Shown piece after piece: positions 1 to 12,545 of a stretch of DNA of 64,000 nucleotides. The stretch spans positions 85,012,569-85,076,568 of the forward strand of contig NC_067195.1 in NCBI RefSeq assembly GCF_000699445.3, read 5' to 3'. The notes below the pieces were generated by a model. That model was not told the origin of the DNA and searched no databases. It saw nothing but the letters and a program-made list of their open reading frames with translations. Each line of letters opens with the position of its first letter. Within the stretch, counting starts at the first letter, position 1. The DNA is from Schistosoma haematobium (taxonomy: Eukaryota; Platyhelminthes; Trematoda; Strigeidida; Schistosomatidae). Both the position numbers and the translations under genes were made by a program.

Positions 1-874
<874 letters not shown>

Positions 875-1277
875 GTATATATACCTCAAAAATTACATTT
901 ATTTAATTACGTAACAGTATCCATAAGCGGGGGATATATTTCGAATTAACCAGCTATTCTGAACTTTTACAAAGCAGTTAGTAGACTTTACCTACACTCA
1001 CTCATCGCTGATTTTAGCAACCTCGTAAAAGACTGTATGGATGGTGAATCGTTAAAACCAGTTGTGTCTTACACTAGTAAAACCCAGTTTCTCTGAAATA
1101 ATTTTGACTGTAGAGAAATATTATTTCGGTCATCCATGCCCGCAAACCATTCAGTATAGTCGGTAGCAGAGCTTTCTAAATAATACTGAGATATGGAAGA
1201 CTGAATTTGGACACAAGAGAGATGATAATCCTCTTGGTACTACCACATAAAAATGCAGTATTCGTTGTTGTTGTTTT
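875..1277. other. Unassigned AT-rich stretch
   Basis: No coding frame, repeat match within the window or splice-framed exon was seen here. Confidence 0.4.
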
Positions 1278-1806
1278 TTTCATTTATTTATTTATTTAAA
1301 CACATACACATTGGTACGATAAGGCACCAAATAGATAGGTCCAAACATAAATCAGTCAATTTATGTGAGGGCTGGGATACTGCCCGGGTGACCAAAACCG
1401 AAGCATGCGGTTTTCTTAGGGAGCCATACCCGGAGCCTTTGACCCGAATGTCTAATCCACAAGGCAGTGGAGCAACGTCAGGAAATGCAGTCCAATGATA
1501 GACGGTGACCAAAGATTGATTCACACGCCATTTATTCATTCAGGATACTGGAACCTTTGTATACCATTGGATTGAAATCAGGGTTTCTTATCCCTTCTAG
1601 GTGAACACTCTGTGTCGACCAACCCGGTTAGAGTGACGGGAATTCACTTTTCATCCTCTCAACTTCGTAAACAACACCACCCGCCATGACAAGGCAATGA
1701 GTAGAACTTTACTGGTAGTGGTTGTATGCACGTAGCCATGTGAAAGCATTTGGAGAGGGAGAGCTGACTTTCCCCACTCTCAGGCGTACCAGGGCATTCG
1801 GGGGCT
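1278..1806 (-). repeat. Dispersed ~530-bp repeat with (AAAT)n 3' tail, copy 1
   Basis: Read on the minus strand, the repeat starts near CCCCCGAATGCCCTGG and ends in a TTTAAATAAATAAATAAATG-type tail (plus strand 1279-1300). A tail of this kind marks the 3' end of a non-LTR retrotransposon or SINE. The minus frame keeps a recognisable but stop-ridden protein-like string shared by all copies (for example LRVWPPKK). Related copies lie at 7190, 7608, 11232, 33480, 38905, 42965, 45965 and 60040. Confidence 0.7.
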
Positions 1807-3039
1807 TTTTTTACAAATGTGAAAACAGCAGCTTCCGAAAAACATACTACTTTACGACACTATTATCAGGTAAAATACCAATAGAATGGTCACGTTATGA
1901 TAATGCAGCAAGGAGGGAAAATAATTTTGTTAGATTAGCATCTGTTTGTCCATGATACATTTTTGGTTACCGTCCTGAAGATTGAGCAACTCAAGTATGG
2001 CTCAAAACAAAGGTTAAGAGTGATTGTTCTATAATAATCTATTATATTGTTCTTCAATAGAATAAGATTCATCATTTAACTAAATGGAATTAATCTTGAT
2101 TGTATCCTCATATTAACAGCCTCATTTATTGCTTAATACTTTGTTTTTTCCATGCAACCTTTTTGATTTTCCAGCAGCTCTTTCGTCATTCTAATAACTT
2201 TGTTCTAAGCGACTGGATACTGTCAAAACAAACAAAAAAAATTCACAAAATACTTCTTTACGTACTCGAATTCGAATTAATCACATCCTGTGAGAGCTAA
2301 CGCTACTACTGGAGTACCCCAAGCCGAATACGAAGAAACGAAACCAAATCGGTGATTTAATAACTAAAGGAAAGTTCATTGACTACGAAACCATTGCTCT
2401 ACTCACTCTTGAGAATAAACATTTTCGCTCAATGACATAATATGCATAAACGTGTACTCAGATATTCGATTTATCAACTCATGAAAAAAAGGTTATTTAA
2501 CCACATAGTCTGGGGTCGATCAAACTTGAATATTAGGATAAATGAAGATAAAAATAGCTACAAAAATAACCAATCGTAAACATGCCCACTAGAACAAATT
2601 GGTATAAGACTCTAGGAATAACTAAGAAGCTCACTTCTACATGAAGTAAGAGCTAATGTTAATGTCCTGAACTACAATAAAAACTCTCCAACTGAATGAT
2701 ATAACTCAGGGAAGTCAATAACACCAACATAAATCTATTAATTAGTTAAAGCTAGTCGACAGGAGGCCTGCTTCTTGAGTATCTCAATGGTAACATTTCA
2801 GACTAAAAAGCTGAGAGACATGAGATTGAATCCTTCAGGGAGTACTAATTCCCTCAAGATTATGAGTACAACTTGCTCACGTGTATCACATAACAACCAA
2901 CCTATGTCTACGGATTTCTAGCGATTAGGTTCAACCACCTAAAATTTTAGTATAGTCCATGCAGTATCGAGTTCCTTGAACTAGTGGCCACGTTACACGT
3001 CAATTAATAGAAATTGATTAGTATTGACAGGTGACTTAC
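1807..3039. other. Intron or downstream sequence of the minus-strand gene, no element recognised
   Basis: AT-rich, with no convincing exon, no tail-ended repeat and no similarity to other parts of the window. It lies downstream of the 3040-3385 exon and is presumably intronic, because that exon ends in a good donor site (TTTG|GTAAGT on the minus strand). Confidence 0.4.
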
Positions 3040-6000
3040 CAAAATATTGATTATCCGTACAAGTATTTGATGTTTTATTAATCGATTCCTCAGAAGTGAA
3101 TGATGAAGAAGATCGGGATCGTTCGTCGAACATTTTATTAGATAATGTTATCTTATCATTATTGGTAGCAGTAGTAGTAATAGTAGTACTGTTGTTTATA
3201 AAAGAATTTTCATGAAAGGTATACTGAATAAAATGTACAAGGAACTCATAAAAATTATTAAAACCATATGTTCTAATAAATTGTACTTGTGTAAAAGCAT
3301 CTTCTAGTATAGTGAATAACTGATCGATCGAATTGTTATACTTATTATGATTATCACTATATGAATCACCATTATTCAATAATGGCTGAAATGTAAAAAA
3401 AAAAAGAAAGAGAGGGAGGGAGGGAGAAAATAGTAGGCAACTATCAAAACTTAATTATTACTATGAAAAGAAACATAAATGGTGTCTGTATGTAAATTTA
3501 TATTAATTGTAGAAATCAAGAATATACTGTTGTTTTTTATTATCATAATATCAAGTGTATATTATTAACTGTCACTCAAGCTAATATTCCATCCGCTAAC
3601 AGTTATGTGATTTTATTGATGAGACCCAGAAAATTCCTTAAGAAAAAAAAAGTCAAAATGGGCCCTTTAAACAGTGAGGAACATCTTATTTAATCAGTAT
3701 TCAATAGAAGTTTTACATATTAGGGCAGGATCATTGATGAACACAGTGGATCTGATGCAGATGTGAAGGCAATGCAAGAGCAGCATATTTACAACTGAAA
3801 AACATCTGGAACTCAAAACAACTGTCTGTCAACCAACACCAACGTCGGATTTTTATTACTAACGTCAGAACACTTCTATTGTATGGAGTGGAAACCAGAA
3901 GAACTACGAAAGCCATCATCCAGGAGATAAAAGTGTTTATTAATAGTTGTCTATGCAAAATACGTCGGACCCGTCAGCCAGGAACTATCAGCAACAACCT
4001 ACTGTGGGAGAGAACAAACCAAATCCTAACCGAGGAAGAAGCGCTGAAAGTGGATAGAACACATATTGAGGAAAGCACCCAACTGAGTCACAAGACAATC
4101 CCTCACATAGAACCCTGAAGGCCAAAGGAGGAGAGGAAGACCAAAGAACAAATTACGCCGAGAAATGGAGAAAGATATGAGAAGAATGAACATTAATTGG
4201 ATAGAACTAGAAAGGAAGACCCAAGACAGAGTGGGTTGGAGAATACTGATCAGTGGTGTATTCTCTATTGGGGGTAACAGGAGTAATTCAGTAAGTAAAG
4301 TAAGTAATTCAATAGTAGTTCATCAGAAACATCTAGGAAGCGAAAAGTCAAATGATACATTTCTAATTGGATGATTACCTATCCTACTACTATGTTTAGT
4401 AGCGTTCAAGAACTTTCCAGAAACCTGGGGTTATCTACTAAACCGTTATAATTACCCTTGATTTCCTGTACAAAAACGAACCTTGGAGTAAAGTAATATT
4501 TCTCTATTTTTCGCCTTTTCTCTCATGTTCAAGTTATCGTGTGGGCTTAACCTGAGGGTTACTAGAAGAGCTTACGAAACCGAATTAAGCGTCCAATTGG
4601 AAGATTTATCACTTACGCCAAACTTTAGTTAGATTGTATCATTTACATAATTAATGCAAAGATGTATGTAAAATAGTTGATTTAAATCATGAAACTATTA
4701 AGTGAATATAGTTTGATAGGCCTATCATAATGATTTTTATTGTGTTTTCCATGTCTTTGGGTCCTTTTTTTCTTTTCAGTTATAGATGATTGTAAGAACC
4801 AAGCAACGAAACTGGAATCTTCATTCATTACACCATACCATTAAAAGCATTATGTCATAGTTATCTCATTAAGCAAATGCTGTTTTTCAACTATTGCGTT
4901 GTATGTACATTTATCATTCCGAAACGCTCATTACATAGTAACTACATCATTCTTGTAGTGCACTTACGCTCTCGTTATACGGCTTATACAAGAAAACAAT
5001 GTACTTGCAAAGGTGACGTCTATTATGGTGTATGTTTCAATAATAGTCAGTCAGTCAGTAACAACGTAGAACTTCGTACGTTCGTACACCAGTTCGGGTT
5101 GCCACACCACATTAGCACAGAGATGCCGTTGTCGATACAAATCCCATTGCGGTAGAGGTAGTAAAAGTATAAGTAGTAATAAGAAACATTAGGGTTTGAA
5201 GATGTTATTCAAGGACTGTAGTCCAGTTTGAAAAAAGAAAAAATAAGGGACATGAAGAATTCAGAAGATTAGGATTTGGGAGAACATAAAGAGTGCATGC
5301 ACCTGCTCCATTGCAAACGACTTTGAGCCATGTAATTCAAGGTCTCTAACCATCGGTTGCTATCATCTCGCGGATCCCAACCAAGTAGTAATATACTCTA
5401 TAATGTTACTACCTATGGGTACGAAATATTATGCTTCATACTATTATAACCCTTATGACGAATTGGCAAACAAAACATTATATAAATCATGTTTTCTCAA
5501 ATGATGTAATCTCATATTTTCTTACATATTACAGTCTTTTTTGTGTCCACTCGATCATCCTTGTGAACTAAAGTGTACCCGGTAAGGATTTTCAAAAGAT
5601 AAATTATTACAACCGAACTCAATGAAATGATAATCTTATACATTTTATTTTATGACTACAGATTTAATGTCACTTAGATGGTTGGAAGAAAGTTAGGGGC
5701 CGCCAAACCAAAACGTGGCATCACTCCTCAAAGTCACTAACTTCTAGTCTTAGCCTTGTTGGTATACACAGACTACTTGGTTGGGGTCCGCGTCACTATG
5801 GCAACGAATGGTTGGAGACTGAATGACATGGCTCAGAATCGATCACAATGGTGTAGGTGTATACCCTCTCTATCTTCCCTTAAAATCTGAGATTAAAAAT
5901 ACTTTATATCTTTTTTTCTTTTATACATTACCACCATTGAATTAACTACTTCTATGAATTATGTGTTCATGTTGTTGTGCTAATGAAGTATGGCAATTTG

Positions 6001-8879
6001 GACCGATGCATATATGTCCCTGGTCTTACGTTGTAGCTGACTGACAAGATATTCAATCAATATAATGGAACTCATTTATTGAATATCAATTTGTACATTA
6101 AAATTTGAATTAAGCTGCTTGTATAGGGATTCATGAAACTACCTATTTAGCTAAACTTTAGAAAACAAAACAGGATTCAAATACGTAACCAACTGAATAC
6201 TTTAAATACTAAGATGCCACTTTCAGAAATAATATAAATGTTTTGTGAACCAGTGAACATTGTTAATGTTAACAAAACAATTGAATATTGGTAAGGGTTT
6301 TATGGATATTATTAGTAATTTCAATAGTTTAGAACATGAATCAATTGAATCTAGCCCACCATTAGAAAACCTAGAAGCCCTGAACGGTCGTATCGTCCTA
6401 GTATGGGACTCCTTAACAGTGTTCATTCACTTTGAATATTGAATAAAAATTCCATTGGCAATGAATGATAAATAAAGAACTAGTAAAGAAAGAAAAACAT
6501 TGTACAATATTCAAATAACATACCGCTATATTTGGTATCATTTCAAGTAAAACAATCATTGGCGGTAAAATTAAAGAACTTAATTGATTGACATTTCGCA
6601 AATCAACTACATCAGTAATTGGATCCTTGTAGTTTTCATTTATATAAAACTTTACTTGTATAACTTTACTTATAAATGAAATACCAAGTTCAGTAAAAGA
6701 TTTTTTCGAATGTTTATTTGAATTCTGAACATTGATTAATGAATGATGAAATAAATTCTGATTTAAATGAATGATCATTGGTGGATTTGACCAATTTGAA
6801 TGAGAGATTAATATAAGATAAGCTAATAATTGCCAAATTGATATGATTTCTTCAATAGTCTATGAAAATAGGAGAAAAGATGTATTATTATTTATTTATT
6901 TATTTAAATAAATTCAATGGTTAGGATCATGAGTCAGTTGAAGCTAGACCACCATGGAAAACTTTGAAGAACTGGACGGCCGTTTCGCACTATTGCGAGA
7001 CTCCTCAGCAGTGCGCGGTAGGTCCTGGGTTCGAATCTCGCAGGGGGGAGGTCGTGGATGCACACTGCTGAGGAGTCCAACAATAGGACGAAACGGCCCT
7101 CCAGTGCTTCCAAGTTTTCCATAGTGGTCTAGCTTCAACTGACTCATGATCTTAACCACTGAAATTACTATAATATCCACAAAACCCATTTGTTATTTAA
7201 ATACATAAACATTCGTACAAAGAGATAACAAATAGATAGGTGCAAACATAAATTATTCGGTTTGTGTGAGTGCTGAGATACAGACCAGGTGCCCAAATCA
7301 AAGCAGGTGGTTTTTTAGGTGGGCCATACCCGGAGCCTTCGATCTAAAGGTCTAATCCACAAGACAGTGGATTAACGTTAGGAGATGCAGTCAAATGGAA
7401 ACCGGTGACAAACAATTGGTTCATACACCATTTGTTCCCTCAGGATACTGGTACTCATGTGCACCATTGGTTTCAAATCAGGGTTTTCCAACTTCTCTGG
7501 GTGAATCCTCCGTGTTCACTATTAATGTCATAAGCATAAGCGTTATTCGTGGAAATGGTAGTTTCCATAGTTAAAATAACGAACTGATCACAGCTAGACC
7601 ATCATTGATATTTATTTTATTTTTATTTATTTGAACATATAAATAGGGGTACAATGGAGAACCGAATACATATGCGCCACACAAGTCACTTGATTTGTGT
7701 GTGGGTTGTGTTACTGCGCGGGTGCCCAGACCGAAGCAGGTGGTTTTTTAGGGGGCCACACCCGAAGCCTTCGATCTAAAGGTCTAATCCACAAGACAGT
7801 GGATTAACGTTAGGAGATGCAGTCAAATGGAAGCCGGTGACAAACAATTGGTTCATACACCATTTGTTCCCTCAGGATACGGGAGCCCATGTGCACCGTT
7901 GGTTACAAATCAGGATTCCCCGTCTCCCCTAAGTGGACTCTCCGTGTCCACCAACCCGGTTAGAGCACTGGATGTTCGGTGTTTATTTTCACAATTTCGT
8001 AAACAATAGTAATGCCAAGAAAAGGCAGTGAGTAAAACTTCCCTGTCAGTGGTTGTATGCACGTGGTCATGTGACAGCATTTGGAGAGGAATAACTGATA
8101 CTCCCCACCCTCGGCCGTACCAAGGCATTATACGAGCGTCTCGTCCTATTATGGGACTCGTTAGCAGTGCATATCTACGGCTCTACTACAGAGGGTTTGA
8201 ACCAAAAACTTTGGTCTCGAGCACGAATGAACAATAGTTAGACCACAGAGCCGATATCCAATGAAGTGCATATCTAATTATAGTCAACATTTGATATTCT
8301 ACTACTATCTTCCATTATTTGTAGTGGATAACTGTCTCACACTCAACATGTTTGGACTCCTCTGTTCACCGCTTCTCACTACAGTTACAGAGATTGCATC
8401 TTGAAGCTGGTCACTAGTGTGCAGATGATTATTATCAGTACATTTGGATATAAAGAGGCAGTGTTCTGGTTAATATCAGTTCTCGATTCAAACCGTTATT
8501 ACTATGAAAGCTATTAAAAATATCCAAGCAGTTGAGGTGACTCTGTTTTATTGTAACAACTTACTTAACAAAAAGTATAATACAATCAATTCAATCGTCA
8601 AAATTTAAAGATAATGACGAAATTGATGTTGATAACACACGGATATACACGGAATTATAACAAACGTTTTACCTTTGAATTCGATGTGTGTAGTAACTTT
8701 TCGGATTCATTTAAAATATCAAAAAATAAGCCAGCTGTGGAATACATCAAACGACTTTGTAATGGTTCGTATTCTTGTATTGACGATAATTGAATGTGAT
8801 CACTGGAGACTGTTGAAGGACGATTCAACTGGACAGTTAAAATATTATTAACTAAACATCTATAATAATAATAATAACA

Positions 8880-8922
<43 letters not shown>

Positions 8923-11900
8923 GAAAGCTGAACAGTCAACAAAATTTATTTATTTATCACTAAAGAATTGAAATACAAGTAAACTTCTGTTAGCTTAGGT
9001 AATGCTGAAGTTATAAAATACTGTCAAGCACAAAAATTGAGCTCTGTAATCACACTTTTGGGTCGTTAAGACAACAACTAACCAAGTTTTCGTTTTAACT
9101 ATTTGAAGAAGGAATACCAATTCCCTAAAGACTGCAAATACACATTCATGACGAGTGCCAACTAGTATGTAACAAATCCAATGTTTCCCGTCGATTATGT
9201 CTAACTACTTAATCAAACTCAAACCAGATGTCACATGTCAACTTGATTGATAGAATTCGACCAGATTCGACAAATACGATAATAATAACTACTAGGTGAT
9301 TATACAGTGCAAATTCATAGTATGACCTTAATGCAATATCTCATTTGTTACTATGTCGTCAAGTTAATATAAATATTTTCCCTAACTGAATACATGAATA
9401 TTATTAAGATTAACAGTGTTTTCATCACCACCTACCTACTTTAATAAATAATTATAAACTAGAAAGTTAATTATCCTCATTAAATTATTTGAATAATTAC
9501 TAATAAACAATCCAATGGGAAGAAATTATGCTTGAATAAATATAGATGAATGGTAATCAAACCATAGTGCAAATTAAAAGTTCATCGGACAAGTAATAGG
9601 ATAACACTAAGCTAGGTGGGTGAGACTATAATTTATGGACGAGCTTTGAACGACACCAAAGTGACGTCGATAACATCCACCTACTAACAACGACTATATA
9701 AGAGTTGTAAAACAGTGTGAAGAATTAGAATTATGATTTGCAGTTGATGTTTAGGGTTAGAAAATAGATTTAGGATTTTCATTACGAACTGACATAAGCT
9801 AAAATGCTAAAACGCTGAAATCCAAGACCTACTACCCCAAATCTGATTGGTTCATTCATAAATTATAGTGTCGCCACTCATTCGTTACAGTAAAATTTTG
9901 TCATCAGCACTATGTGAATAGTAAAAAACGCACCACTCTATATTCCACGTAATATGTTAAATTACTAATTGACTATGCAAAAGTAATTTGAATACTCAAA
10001 CAAATTACAAGTTAATTAACATTCATTTCTACTCTTGATTGTTCACTTTTTATACGAAAAGTTATTTATAACTGGTACTATTTTGTATAGTAATAACAAA
10101 TTCAATCACCTATAGATATTTATATATTGAGTAAGTCTATGGTTTTGCCTTCGGTAATACATTCTACAGTTAAGTTCATGAGTCAGTTAATGCTAGACCA
10201 CCATGAAAAACCTAAAAGTACTGGATGACCATTCCGTCCTAGTTTGGGACTCCTCCTTAGCAGTGGGTATCCACGATCCTACTCGCAGGATTCGAACCCA
10301 ATGCCTGTCTGTCTCACCGGCGAACGCTTAACCTCTAGACTACTGAGCCATCATCCAACGATATCAATATCTAACTTCAACCAATCCACGAAATTGCGCC
10401 ACCATCCAGTACTTCCAGATTTTCCATGACGGTCTAGCATTAATTAACTCATGAACCCAACTATAAAATTACTAAAATCTCCACAAAACCACTCAATCTG
10501 ATAATAAATTCTAATTCAATTAGTAAGTTCATTAAAATTGAATTATTTGAATATTTTGATGTCACATACTTTGTTCAAATTATTCATTGAGTTTAGTAAT
10601 TATAAGAACATTCGTAAAGGAACTGATTTTCCATGGATTCATTACTCTTAAACACTAACAATAGATATACCTGTTTAAAATAAGCCATTTTCGATTAGAC
10701 AATATGATATACTTTTTTTATATAACAATTTCAAGTTTTATTGCTAAATGATAAAAAAGAAAAGAAATTTGCTGAAAAAACTCGTAACTTAAGGCTACAT
10801 TGAGGTAATCCGCATAGGATGCATATATGACAACAAGAGACTGATCAATTGTAGTCCTAAATAACAATAGGAAGATACAAATAAAACAATATCAAGTGAA
10901 TTTAAACTTTACCCAATTGTACAAACAAGTGACTATCAGGACTTAGTAGCTAAGTGGATAACGCGAACGGTACTGAGTTTGAATTCCAGAGTGAATATCA
11001 AAACTCTGAGATTCATGTATATCCAGCTGACAAGATCCAAATAGAACGAAACGCACGTCCTGGATTTCATTGCTAGCCACTATCCCCATCTTTGCTTAAA
11101 AAAGCTTATGATTTATGGCTAATATCGAAGCAATCCACACAGGATACACATATACCAATAAGAGACTACTCAACAATAGGAAGATACGAGTAAAACAACA
11201 ATACCAAGTGAATTTAATACTAAACCATAAATAATATTATTTATTTATTTTAACACATAGATATTGGTACAAGGAGGCACCAAATACATATTTCTCGACC
11301 GTTGTTGCTACCTTGACGTGGTGGTCGGGCTTGCCTATCGTGATAAAGCAACCGAGCTTTACTGGCTGGAACAACTGTTCCTCAAGGTCCTACCATGTTA
11401 GACAGGTCGGTTGAAGAGCGGTAAGACTAAAAGCAACAAACCCAAGGTCCGAAGGCGAAGTCGTACTGCTCACTGTACAGAGGTGTGACGGCAATAAGGT
11501 GCTTCCTTCAGACAACCGGCATAACAGTGATGCTGCCTTCCCACAAGGAGGGGTGGGGTTAGAAAATGTCGACCCTAAAAATGCACATCTCGCCTTATCC
11601 CACGGATATCTGTCTCCGACGGTAAGGTCTCAACAAGTACGGAGCTAACACAAAAATTACTCATAAAAAGGTCGTGTGTGACCGACCTCAAGCAGTTGTC
11701 CCTTGGGCACTACGGTCACGCTCTCAGGTCACTAAGACCACCTCTAATCCAATTTCCTTTTCAGGTACCTCCAGAAGAACCCTTCCACGATGTGGGCAAC
11801 CGGGAAGTGGTAACCGCCCTCATACCTCTAACAGCACTCAAGGCTGAAATGCATATGCGCCACACAAATCTCATTTGATATGTGTGAGGGTTGTAATACT

Positions 11901-12504
11901 GCTCGGATGCCCAAATTAAAGCAGATGGTTTTCTTGGGGGGCCACACTCGGAGCCTTCGACCTGAAGGTCTGATCCACAAGACAGTGGAGCATCGTAAGG
12001 AGATGCAGTCCCATGGTAGCTGGTGACTAACAATTTGTTCATATGCCATTTGTTCCCGCACGATACTGGAGCCCATGTGCACCATTGGTTTGGAATCCGG
12101 CTAAAGCGGCGGAAATTCGCTTTTCGTCCTCTCAATTTCGTAAACATCATCCCCCGCCACGAGAAGGCAATGAGTAGGTCTTCCCTGGCAGAGGTTGCTG
12201 CTGATATAGAATATTTATATAATGAACAAATCATTTACCTTAACAAGTAATATGAATGATTCACATCATTTATATCCAATAGATTATCCATGAAATCATT
12301 GTATACTTTCCAATTATTTATATTAATGATTGAATCATTTATAATATAATGAATGGATTGAATTCTCAGTCTCATTAAATTCATAAGACATTCTAATATT
12401 AAATCATATTCATTGAAATCCATTGAATTGATTTCTTTCATTGGAATCATTACATCATTTATTATGTAATCCATTAATATGATAATAATATTAATATTAT
12501 TATT

Positions 12505-12545
<41 letters not shown>

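Noticed and set aside
8655..8942. Open frame with a long Tyr run on the minus strand
   Set aside because: The Tyr run is the translated (TTA)n microsatellite in the intron. Only 8673-8859 is exon.
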